NCBI GenBank assembly: GCA_950295325.1
Contig: OX485803.1
Coordinates: 27,528,001 to 27,592,000, forward strand
Direction: 5' to 3'
Source of the DNA: Polytrichum commune
Lineage: Eukaryota > Streptophyta > Polytrichopsida > Polytrichales > Polytrichaceae
Length of the DNA stretch: 64,000 bases
Shown piece by piece: positions 54,401 through 63,500 of the stretch (position 1 is its first letter; each line of letters starts with the position of its first letter). The position numbers were made by a program, and so were the translations under genes. The notes beneath the pieces were generated by a model. It was not told the origin of the DNA. It did no database searches and was given only the letters and a program-made list of their open reading frames with translations.

Positions 54401-57400
54401 AAATATCCAATGTCCCACATTGAAAGGTTACATGCATCGCGGCCTCCTTTGTCTCATGCGGTTCGCCCTTTCCAAACCGCACCTTGGTGGGCTTGCTTTC
54501 TCTATCAATCGGCAAGCCCCAACTCCCTTGTGAGTTTTGGGCTCAAGAAGGAGTGGTAGCCTCTTTGTCAACACATGAGACATTTCTCCCATTCATTGAG
54601 CCTCAAGGTACAAAAGATTTGGCCTTGGCTTAAGGCTACTAGCCTTGGCCACAATGCCATCGTCTTACATTCGGTCCTCGGCAACTTGGCTTGGCTTGGT
54701 CCGCAAAGCCAACTTTAAACATTTCGTCCGCGGGACAAATTGGTTTGGCGCCACAAAACCAATTTCTAATAGTTTGTCCGCAAAACAAACATGTTTTGCC
54801 TTGGTAGCACAAAGCCACCTTCCCACACTCCGTCCGCGGCACGAACATGAATTGCCTTGGTAGGACAAACCCACCTCCCAACATTCCGTCCGCGGCACAA
54901 GTATGATTTGCTTTGGAAGCATAAAGCCACCTTTCAACATTCCGTCCGCGGCACCAACATGTTTTGCCTAAGTAAAATGGACCAAACAATTTGCACTCAT
55001 TTCTTTGGGACCTACTTTGGCTAAAGCCACTTGTGGTGATGCGCCGCCACACTTCTCTATGGGACCATCGGCTTCAATGCTCTTGCAAACTTGATGGTCC
55101 CCACCATGTCCTCAAGAAGCCTTAGGGACTTAAACAAGGCATCCACCACCCGCTTTTAAAACCCCACCTAAAAGGATGCATTTCTTAGAAAGCTCGTCCG
55201 TTTTAGGTGTATCCTTCATTTGTGCGTTTGAATAGCCCACATAGGCCTTAAGAGGCCCCGGGTGCCTCATTAGCACCAAATTCATTCCAACATCAATACC
55301 TTCTAAGCATTTGGAATTGGAATTTCAATCCAACATTAATGCCCTCTAAGGTTTTGGGTGCATTCGGTATTCTAGGCCCCAAATGTTTTTTGAGGTGTGC
55401 GGGAGCCCTTTCAAAGGACTCCACCATTTTCCTTACCGAATCCACCATCATGCCCACCATTGTCATTAGAACTAATGGTTTGGTCAAATTCCATTTACAC
55501 ATGATCTTTGTTCCAATTTGAGCCTCACAACCTTTTGGAAACCCCGGGTCACCATCACAACCCGCTTATTTGATAGCCATGCTTCCCTCAAAGTGCTAGC
55601 TCAAAAATTGGAAACCTGCTCTGATACCAAGTGTCGCAACCCTTGCTAAGCCCCCTTGACAATCTTGCCAATTTTCAATTCTAGCAAAGGTTACGAGCGC
55701 TAACCCTTCGCATTCCGCCATGCTAATGGATAGCTCCTCTTACCCCGGACCAATAGTTCATAGGAGGGAGCCAACCCTCCTACTTTGCTTTCGGGACTCA
55801 CCCCGTAATCGGTAACCCATTTCCCCAATGTGGACTTCCATCCATGGAAGTCCAATCCCATATTGATCATCGCGTTGCCGGAGCAACACTACAACAACCC
55901 GAAGCATACTAGGCAACTATGGCCTCACAATAGGCCAAAGCCCATGGAGGCCTTGCCGTTCGGCCTCGGGTGGGTGAGGCCACACCACCTCACCCATATA
56001 AGCCTCTAAGACTTCACGCGGGGCCCCTACCCCACCGTCAACCAACCTCTTGTCTCTCTACCAAGGGTTGGGGCCAAGTGGACATTTTCCTTTAGCTGCT
56101 GGGCCTAGAACCCCCCAGCAGCTTCAGACCATCATAACTTCCTTGTATGATGTCTGATCATAACAACCAACCACTCCATCCTCATCTACGCTTCACGTAG
56201 ATGCCGATGGACTCCTCACTTGCCCCATTTGAGCAAGTCTTGAGGAAGTTATGCCTGTTTGAACCTTGGCAGTCCCGGGAATCACTCCCAGGCACTGCTG
56301 TACCAGGGCACTGTCCCGGGACAGCGCCCCACTCAAATGGCCATAACTCCTAGCTCACACCTCCGATTGAGGTGTTCTTGAGCTTTCTAGAATCACCACG
56401 CCATGAGCTACGCATAACACATGGCCTTACCCTTGTGCCTCCTAGTCTTCGTGGGTGGGAGGCGTTCCCAACGCCCGGGGCCCTCACCCACACTAGGATC
56501 ACTTGGGCCCTCTCACCAACGGCGCCACAAGTCCCGGGTGTCACTCCGGGGTCCCCCTTGTGCCCATGGTGTTTTGGGCACTCCTCATGGAGAGGTGCGC
56601 GACAATGAGGGCATTTTGCGAGAATGATCAACAAGATTGGCCGACACTCATACCTCTTGCCGAATTATGCTATAACACTACGATTTCGAGAACAACGGGT
56701 AAGACCCCGTTCTATTTGTGTTACGGGCAAGAGGCGGTGTTAGCAAGTGACTTGTCCGTTGGTCAAAGTGAGTTTACTCGTGACCAAGAACGACTCTCAG
56801 GTTACTACTCGCTCGACGCGGCCCAATGGGTTGCGCGGAGGCAAATGATACTCCGAAACGCTAAGGCCATGATGGCCAAAGCGCAAGATAGATACGCAAG
56901 TGCGGTAAACAAGAAACGGAGAGAGGTAGCATTCCAAGTGGGAGAAAAGGTATGGTTGGACTCGCGGAACTTAGGAATTCCTACGGAACTTTCGATTAAG
57001 TGGTCCGCGAGGTGGATAGGCCCGTTTCCGGTGAAGAAGATTCTTCATCCGGACGTATACGTGCTAGACTTGGGCAAACGAGTTGGTAAGAGTTGGCATC
57101 CGGTGTTCCACGTGTCCTTACTCAAGAAGTATAATCGCGACGAGAAGGAATTGCATCTGTGGCAGGAAGATCCTAGGCCGCCGCCGGAGTATGAACTTTG
57201 GGACGGGGCAGTTGGAAGGGTCACGGCAATTCTAGACTCGCGGCAAATACACGGACGAGGGAAGCAGTATAAGTGCTTGATGCACGGCTACTCGCCATAT
57301 GAGTACGAGTGGATAAACGGGGTGAACTTACCGCACGCCAAAACTCTTATCAAGGCGTTCGAGGCTCGCAAGCTCGCCGAAGCGGCAGCCGCGGCTAACG

Positions 57401-57603
57401 CCAAAGCGAACAAGCCGGCACGGAAGCGCACGACGACTAGCAAGAAGTTGCCGCCTCTCATTGACGATAACGACATTGAGGAGGATGAAGGTCTAGTGAC
57501 GCGACGGGACGAGGAGCCAACTAACCCATTGGATGTGCCCCGTTACACGAAACCCACTAAGAACAAGCGTAGAATGGCCGGTCCCATCCACGTTAGGCAT
57601 TGA
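45438..57603 (+). CDS. T1 Gag-Pol polyprotein (split by T2; exonic parts 45438-49558 and 56610-57603)
   Basis: The ATG at 45438 (or 45453) opens one frame. Gag: Glu-rich start, capsid-like region, CCHC knuckle [14 protein letters not shown] near residue 404. Protease: [11 protein letters not shown] near 503. [17 protein letters not shown] and [11 protein letters not shown] near 845. RNase [12 protein letters not shown] near 991. Integrase: [12 protein letters not shown] with CVKCQ, then core acidic positions in MDFMTG, VSDRV and TERIN. T2 cuts the frame at NMYM, and it continues with [11 protein letters not shown] after removal of T2 and one ATGAG. The end has the WIGPFPV block and a chromodomain ([21 protein letters not shown]) that steers integration to marked chromatin. 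No stop is seen in either part. VSDRVLVF has Val where DxP or DPxF is usual. Confidence 0.9.
49559..50531 (-). repeat. T2 3' LTR
   Basis: 973 bp. Contains the GGGACAGCGCCC and GTCCCGGGAC palindromes near 50230-50250 shared with T0 and the other T2 LTR. Confidence 0.92.
51545..52292 (-). pseudogene. T2 integrase core and C-terminal remnant
   Basis: Two overlapping minus-strand frames: 52292-51819 has [13 protein letters not shown] and a degenerate [11 protein letters not shown] (usual form: HPQTDGQTERVN) with Glu kept; 51940-51545 has [18 protein letters not shown] and [10 protein letters not shown], the GPF-like C-terminal domain. Stops and frame changes separate them. The DDE core is incomplete, so no active integrase is made. 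Between 50532 and 51545 I see only decayed non-coding or untranslated sequence. Confidence 0.75.
52494..52781 (-). pseudogene. T2 integrase zinc-binding remnant
   Basis: Encodes [16 protein letters not shown], then GHRG and [19 protein letters not shown], a degraded H2C2 finger. It precedes the core fragment in the element's own direction, in the proper order. Confidence 0.65.
53150..53830 (-). repeat. Tandem repeat inside T2 built from an RNase H fragment
   Basis: Three to four units of about 230 bp each contain 'ttggtggcaaggttcatccc' and 'gcaatggccatccatctta'. On the minus strand they encode repeated LGSLRASV and [12 protein letters not shown]-like words, that is, part of the RT thumb/RNase H start. 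Fragment expansion after loss of function is the simplest explanation. Confidence 0.7.
53784..53969 (-). pseudogene. T2 reverse transcriptase thumb remnant
   Basis: [31 protein letters not shown] corresponds to the conserved [12 protein letters not shown] region at the end of gypsy RT. The palm with the YxDD box is not recognisable upstream. Confidence 0.7.
54126..54515 (-). pseudogene. T2 protease-to-RT linker remnant (uncertain)
   Basis: A 129-codon minus-strand frame with [13 protein letters not shown] and [21 protein letters not shown]. The second half resembles the late protease segment of gypsy elements (LPFDVILGMDWL-like position). Evidence is weak; the call rests on order within T2. 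Confidence 0.3.
54660..54990 (-). repeat. About 62-bp tandem repeat in T2
   Basis: Five units containing 'ccgtccgcggcac' or 'cgtccgcaaaac', then 'gttttgccttgg' and 'acaaagccacctt'. On the minus strand this encodes repeated VPRTEC and CYQGK-type Cys-rich words, which could mimic zinc motifs but are only repeat translation. From 54990 to 55617 I see no other feature. Confidence 0.75.
55618..55629 (-). other. T2 primer-binding site (initiator Met tRNA, minus strand)
   Basis: GCTCTGATACCA is the complement of TGGTATCAGAGC and lies two bases from the right LTR. It fixes the orientation of T2. Confidence 0.88.
55632..56604 (-). repeat. T2 5' LTR
   Basis: 973 bp; differs from 49559-50531 at scattered positions and in small indels. 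Confidence 0.92.
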
Positions 57604-58256
57604 TGGTTGGCGAGGTCGCCAACGCCTCTAAGTGGGGGAGGGCGTGTACCCCAAATCGAGCAAAAGGTGAGTAGAAAGGAAGTGCAACCCAAAGCACAAG
57701 CTAAGGAAAGCTAAGATTGTGAAAGTAAGACGGTGAGAGCACAAGTACACGTAGAATGAACCTAAGTCGAAGTCGGAAGATGGGCGCCGCCAAGGGGACT
57801 ATCGAAGCAAAGTAAGATGGCTTGGTTGTGGCGATACCAAGGTGCGGGTGCCGAGCGTGAGGAGGATCTCCCACATGGCACACCCCGGATCGAAAGAGCA
57901 TGAATGGCCAATCATGTCCTAATGGGTAAACGGGGGAAGGTCTAGCTAACTCGAACGCATTCTATTACCAGCCGGCAACAAATACCCGACACTCGCTGCG
58001 GCCAGGCGAGGTCTAAAGACCGAGGGACTTGAGGATTGTTCTAGAGGTGGCAATTCCCGATTCTACACGAACGGGAGCCGCAATGGATTGGCGCAAGTAG
58101 GAGGGAAGGCACACGCGTTCAAAGCCTTCGCCTTGGAAGCTAAAACGAGCCGGTGAAGGATCCACACCGAAGGCGTTTAGACTTCGCCCCGTCCGGGACG
58201 GGAAGAGCCGAATTAAGGACTTGATGCGGACATCAAGTGTTCTAAGCGGGGGAGGA
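57604..58256 (+). other. T1 3' non-coding region with polypurine tract
   Basis: About 650 bp between the stop codon and the 3' LTR, no reading frame. A first purine-rich block (AAGTGGGGGAGGG) is at 57630-57642. The true polypurine tract GCGGGGGAGGA is at 58246-58256, directly before the LTR. Confidence 0.75.
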
Positions 58257-58758
58257 TGTAAGGCCTCGTTAGAACGGGCTAAACACTTAAGAGGTTTTGG
58301 GTGTGGCCTTGAGCCACACCTCTTGAGTAGGGTTGAACCCGGTTGGGTTTCGGGACTAAGGCGGGAGGACTTAGTCGCGAAGGTGGGGTGACCCGTGCGC
58401 GAGGCACGAAGGTCTTGGCCGCGAGGCTAAGGGGTGAGTCTTTGAAGAGACTCGGAGCACATGCGGGGCATGTGGGAAATGCCCAACTCCCGGGGCCGTG
58501 GCAAGGGTCCGGGGTACCGAGGGATGACTATTAATAGCCCCAAAGGAGTGTTAGGAAACTAGTACGCAAGTACTTAGGATCGGGACTCGTTGGGACTAGT
58601 CGGGACTAGTCACAACGAGCCGGGACATGTCGGGATGAGTCGGGACTAGCCCGGGACTAGTCATGGCGAATCGGGACTCACGGGGCAAAGTGGTTTGCAG
58701 GTGGTGAGTTAGAAGCTTTGCGCGGGGCGCAAGGGACGTAACGTTGAGCGACGTTACA
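58257..58758 (+). repeat. T1 3' LTR
   Basis: 502 bp, one visible difference from the 5' LTR. Confidence 0.92.
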
Positions 58759-59750
58759 ATGGAGAGGTGCGCGACATCCCCCATATGATTGAGGAGGTGC
58801 CAGACTTCAAGGCATTTATAGAACCTTATATTCGAAGTGGAGCTCATCGATTGATTGGCCATACGAAGGCACAACAATTCCGGTTCTACATGCGTGACGA
58901 TGGTGTCCCGGCCATGCAATACAAGTTGTTGTGCACGACACAAGACTGGAGCCCGCCAGAGGGTCTCCTTGTGTGGTGCGTGGATGCGGATGGGAAGACC
59001 ATGTTACCGGATGGAGAGCCTAGGCCTTGCAAGCCAATAGCCATGAAGAATTTGGAGGATATTTTGAAAGGTATATCAGGCTTCATTCAATATTGGGAGA
59101 GTTTGAAGATAGCGGATGTTGGCGGATCATGTTGGCATCGTTATGGGAGTTGGATACATTATTGGACACGTGTTCGTGCGGCCTTGACAGATCTCCACCA
59201 AGATAGCCCTCATACTTTGAGGCACGGATTTTGGCCACAAACTCGTATCGATGTACAAGCTTCGGAGGCTAGTCTTTTGAGTAATGGAGAGGTTCGTGAG
59301 GAGTTTGATATGGACGACCATTACGTTGGGCCTGCTAGTAGTCGTCCGCCACCATCTTTCCGCATTGCAGTGGATTGTCATGAAGGTTATATGCTCATTT
59401 TGCGTCCTGGAGATGAGACATATGCAAAGCCAGTGTGGGTGGCAAGAGCTTTGTCCAATCCAAATTTTGTATCTTCCAGCCCTCATTTTCGACAAATACA
59501 AGTGGAGTACTACCGACCGACAGCACGGAATGAAGATGTTGTTCGGCATTATACAGGCTGGGATACAAACCAACACTTTCGGTGGAAGGTGGATTCTGAG
59601 CACGGTCCATCTTGGGTAGATACAGATTCCATATTCATAGCATGGAAACCACGGAAAAATCATAGGTGGATCAGTGTCCATCCCTCAAAAGTACATAACT
59701 TTTGCAAAAAACAACCTTGCTCGGATCGGAGAAGAAGCAACCCACATTGA

Positions 59751-60241
59751 ATGAGAAGTTGGTAGGATTGTGTTAGCATGATTATAGTGTAAACTGTGAT
59801 TCGACGAATATATATTACTCATATGTGTGCTCCTCAAACTTGGGGCAAAGTTTGGGTAGAACTTGCGAATGCTATATTGTTTGGGGTTGGATGAATATCC
59901 ATTTACTATATTTCAATACAATTGTGAAGTTCATTTTTTTATTAAGTTTGGGACTAAATTTTCCATTGAAGAAAAATGCATTTATTGCATGCACTTTGTA
60001 TGTTGCAATGTCTATATTTTATTGACCATGCTATTAATAGAAATCATTTTATATGTTTTTTGGGTGAAACTAGTTTGGAGTGCTCTACCCAAAGTGTTTT
60101 TGTTGATGAAGTTGGTGTTGAGTGCTCTACCATATGTGCTTATGTCCACACATAATAGATTTGGGATATTAGAACATATAATATATTTGAGATTGTTCGC
60201 AATATAGTTTCGGAACACGGAATGTTGTTTGATCCATATAT
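59751..60241. other. Subterminal non-coding DNA of Giant element 2
   Basis: Transposase 3' flank, homologous in inverse to 9337-9824. No gene. Confidence 0.6.
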
Positions 60242-60285
60242 TAATTTGAGACTAGAGAAAGTCTCAATTTAACGAATATAGTGTT
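60242..60285 (-). repeat. Right terminal inverted repeat (transposase-side end) of Giant element 2
   Basis: Reads inward as AACACTATATTCG, GTTAAATTGAGACTTT, then CTCTAGTCTCAAATTAA, identical to 9293-9336. Followed by the target duplication AATA (60286-60289). Confidence 0.9.
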
Positions 60286-60527
60286 AATACTATAAATTGA
60301 GGGTTCAAGGTGCCATTTTTGCCTCCACTGACATAGTGTGTCTCAAGTCTTTTGATTCTCCTTTGAGGAGTGAGGATTGAATGCGTGAGACCTGAATGTA
60401 GAGGATACTTTGTCCAATCTAGTGACTGTGAATTAGGGTTGCCCTTGTGGCACTCTTGAACAGGACCTAGTATGCGATCAAAGTTACTTGCTCTAACTTG
60501 TTTGTATTTGCAGGTTTTGTTGAAGTC
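60286..60527 (+). other. Flank of Giant element 2 and 5' region of the hAT gene
   Basis: Non-coding. Ends with an acceptor-like TTTGTATTTGCAG, 14 bp before the hAT start codon, suggesting an upstream untranslated exon. Confidence 0.45.
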
Positions 60528-63500
60528 ATGCCACGCCGAAATGATGCATGGGATCATTGGTACGAGGATAAGGGGATGGTTCCCGGTAAATCACAAAGGC
60601 AGGTTAAATGTAGGTTTTGCCCGTTCGTCATATCTTACCGAGGAAATAGAATGTTGGCCCACCTTGGTTATAGACCTCCTGTAGGGGGTGCTTGTGATGT
60701 TTCCACATGTAGGATGGTACCCCCGCATATTAGGGTCTTGTTTGAACATTGCGGAGGCATTGTGCCCTTACATGTAGGCATTGTAAATGAGGACTCTCCG
60801 GTGCCAGATATTGTACCTCTGGAGCCTATTATAGCGGACTCCGTAATTAGTGAAACAGAGCCTTTGCTTATGTCCCAATCCACTCAACATTCTGATGTTG
60901 TGATATATGGCACACCTCCTCGTGAACTACGTCAACTCAACATAACGGAGGGGTTCAATGTGTCAACAAAACAACTCCTTGATAGAGCATGGGCAACGGC
61001 TTTTTATGAAGCTAACATTCCTTTCAACATTGTGAGACATCCTGCATTTGTTCATGCTGTGCGTGAAACTGCCCGTCATCGAATGCCAGCCTACACACCA
61101 CCATCGTACAATGCCATCCGTACGAAGTTGTTAACTGATAAAAATGTTGACCTAGATAGGCAAGTGAAGGAGAAGATGGGGAATTCAGTTGAAAAATACG
61201 GTGTTACAATATGTTGTGATGGATGGGACAACGTGCAAAACCGACCTCTCCTAAACGTTCTCCAATGCGGCACAAAGGGAGACGTTTTCTTGGGTACCAT
61301 TGATACCACGGGAAATCATAAGGATCATGTATACGTTGCTGCTCAAATTCAACCATTTGTGGAAAAGGTTGGTCGACATAATGTGGTCAAGATTTGCACC
61401 GACAATGCCCCAGTTATGGCCTCCGCTGCTCGCGACTTGATTCAAGCAAATCCCGATCTATATTTTCAAGGATGTGCTGCGCATTGCCTAGATCTCCTCT
61501 TAGAAGATTGGGGGAAGGAGGAATGGGTGAAAAAGTTGGTAAAAAAGGCGCGCCATATTTGTGTTTTTATCAAAAACCATCATGCTTCTCAAGCTATATT
61601 CCGGAGGTTGTCACCAAATCTCTCACTCCGCCTACCTGTAGAGACCCGTTTTGCAACGAATTTCATCATGATAGATCGTCTTCTTCAAGTACGCAATGCT
61701 TTGGAAAGAATGGTGGTTGATGAGGATTGGCCTACTCTAATGCGTGATATGAGGAGGAGATCTCGCACCTCTTACATGAAGGGCTCTGCTGTGCGAAGTT
61801 TTATACGTTCTGATGGATTCTGGAACACGTGCGAAAATTTCTTGTATATGGTGATCCCGGTTGTTAAAGCTCTTCGTGTATTTGATGGCAAGGCGCCTGC
61901 AATGGGAATGGCTTGGAGGGTCATGCATGATTTACAAACCCATATTCGTGGATTCAGTAAACCTCCATTTCGCTTAAGCCCTGAGCTTGCTGCAAATGCT
62001 ATGCTAACGTTTCAAAATAGATGGAGGTTGATGTTGAATGATCTACATTGGGCTGGAGCGATGTTAAATCCGCTTCTACGTGGTTGGGCCCCACTCCATG
62101 AGGATGAGAATTCGAGGACAATCCTAAATCGAGTTCTTCGCAGGCTTGCTCAAGATGAGGACACTTATGTCCAAATCCTCCACCAGTACCAAGATTTCCT
62201 TGAAAATCGAGGGCCTTTTGCTGATTCTACTGACCCGAGCGTGCATGCCGCACCTCTCCATGAATGGTGGGATGCAATGGGAGGTGGAGCTAAAGCCCTC
62301 CAAACAATAGCAAGACGTATCCTTGCACAAGTATGTTCCGCATCCGCATGTGAACGCAATTGGAGCATGTACTCATATGTTCACAACAAGAGTCGCAATC
62401 GCTTGAAGCATAGTCGTGCCGAGGACCTCGTCTACATATATACCAATAGTAGGCTCATTCGACATCGGAGGGGCCCAAGACCTGCGCAATGGTACGAATT
62501 GAATGAGGTCCATTCTGACGATGACCTTGACGAAGAAGATGACAATGAAGATGACGTGGATCCAAATGATAGGGCCGGAAATGATGATGACAACAATGTT
62601 GATGACATCGACTTTGATTTGGATGACCTCGATTCCGAGAATCATGATTCAGAAGATGAGGATGGCAATGGTAGTGATGGAAACCTTGGGGTGTTTGATT
62701 TTGATGAACCGGATGTCCCCCAACATAACGACGGAATGCATGACGATCATGAGGGGTCTATTGGAGGACCGCCTTTTGAAACTCTCCACACTGGACAAGG
62801 GTTTCGCCCTGCCCATAATGTTGCTATGGGGGCAAGTGAGAATGTAGGAATTGAAGTAGATTCCTTGCAACCTCGGAGCGATTCTCTTTCTTTTGGTGAA
62901 GGTGACAATGTACTACCCGCAAATGAGCCAACGCACGTTCAACAGGATCCACTTCCAGCCCGAATACATTCTGAATCCATGGACGCCTCCCTCATATCCA
63001 ACCATCGTATAGAAGATCAAACGCCCAATGTTCCTGAAATACCTACAACTCGATTCCGTGCTCTTCAAAGAACTGCATCAACCTCTACGGTGCAAGTGCA
63101 TGCACAAGGTCAACGTCGTCCTCTCACTCGAAGTATTGCCAATACTTCTAGATTGGGTGTTTCACGTGCAACTGCGGTGGGTGCTACTTTGGTTGCTATA
63201 CACAATGTTTCAAGAAATGTTACTACAGAGGCGCCACGTCGTCAATCTGTTCGTCGACATGTTGTTGAGAACATACCAATTGCAATTCCATCCGCATTAG
63301 TTTCACTTCCACACAGTCAATCCAATGGAACATGTGGCCTTGGAGTTGGAGGCGGAAGTACAACGGGGGATGTTTTTATAGATGGAAGTAGAGATGAAGT
63401 GCACTCAAGTCGTGGTACAGGTGGAGGGCGTCAGAGAACTACGAGAGGTGTCAAACGTACTAGGAAGAGGTATCAGGGAAGATCGCTTCCGTTTACTGCT

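Larger units (their letters stand above)
49559..56604 (-). mobile_element. LTR retrotransposon T2, nested in T1, minus orientation, pol decayed
   Basis: LTRs 49559-50531 and 55632-56604, each 973 bp, TGTCGC to GCGACA, closely similar but not identical. Target duplication ATGAG at 49554-49558 and 56605-56609. The primer-binding site lies next to the right LTR in complement (GCTCTGATACCA at 55618-55629), and a purine-rich stretch on the minus strand (GGTGGGGGTGAG) adjoins the left LTR. T2 therefore reads from right to left. Its internal 5.1 kb has only fragments of Ty3/gypsy pol with many stops, plus two blocks of internal tandem repeats. It probably moved using proteins of a relative. Confidence 0.92.
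44860..58758 (+). mobile_element. Chromovirus-type Ty3/gypsy retrotransposon T1, interrupted by T2
   Basis: LTRs at 44860-45361 and 58257-58758, both 502 bp, TGTAAGG to GTTACA. I see a single difference between them (a T/C near 45120 and 58517). Target duplication ATGGA at 44855-44859 and 58759-58763. Primer-binding site TGGTATCAGAGC for initiator Met tRNA at 45364-45375; polypurine tract at 58246-58256. One long gag-pol frame encodes all domains and a chromodomain. The near-identical LTRs and open frame indicate a young insertion. It was later split by T2. Confidence 0.93.
43900..58776 (-). mobile_element. Solo LTR (T0, 973 bp) split by T1
   Basis: The two pieces, 43900-44859 and 58764-58776, together form one 973-bp LTR that starts TGTCGCAACC and ends GCGCGACA. 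It is flanked by the 5-bp duplication TCCCC (43895-43899 and 58777-58781). It has the same length and sequence type as the two LTRs of T2. No internal region of its own remains, so it is a recombined solo LTR. It sits in the coding sequence of the giant-element transposase. Strand assigned by comparison with T2, whose primer-binding site shows that this family reads on the minus strand here. Confidence 0.88.
41807..59750 (+). pseudogene. Giant-element transposase, copy 2 (interrupted by nested LTR elements)
   Basis: Starts at the ATG at 41807 after an acceptor (GTGTGTAG). The first part, 41807-43345, is open for 512 codons: acidic start, KDCCVHRCCQLFP, a CEKLKRL segment and the first acidic block IHDKMDHAKT. 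After a frame change at a probable intron of about 60 bp, 43387-43899 encodes QLDNCAKDNKSRYV and GHTHDDIDASFG, presumed further catalytic residues. The gene is cut at VPVIP by the T0 solo LTR (duplication TCCCC) and resumes at 58782 (HMIEEVPDF). A single extra G near 59664-59666 relative to copy 1 shifts the last 25-30 codons. Without the insertion this would be the better transposase copy. Family call (DUF7869/Sola-like) is from motif memory and the 4-bp target duplication. Confidence 0.7.
27429..60285 (+). mobile_element. Giant DNA transposon copy 2 (32.9 kb with nested retroelements; about 18.0 kb without)
   Basis: Inverse-oriented homologue of Giant element 1. It has the same terminal inverted repeats (AACACTACATTCG at the left, one base different) and a 4-bp target duplication AATA. 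The cargo from left is the Ser/Lys-rich gene, the HAD exon, the ParB-methyltransferase-like gene (all minus strand), palindrome arrays, the non-coding core with telomere-like repeats, a large palindrome array, and the transposase (plus strand). The transposase is interrupted at 43900-58776 by nested LTR elements. It is about 3.5 kb longer than copy 1, mainly because copy 1 lost the methyltransferase region and because its arrays and core are larger. Lesions: a 14-bp duplication in the ParB-like gene, a +1 shift at the transposase C-terminus, and the retroelement insertion. Confidence 0.87.

Noticed and set aside
54639-55052. Cys-rich protein with repeated CxxC-like words
   Set aside because: Translation of a 62-bp tandem repeat inside decayed T2.
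9293-60285. Maverick/Polinton or Starship-type element
   Set aside because: No protein-primed polymerase, retroviral-type integrase of its own, capsid gene, tyrosine recombinase or DUF3435 captain gene is visible; target duplication is 4 bp.
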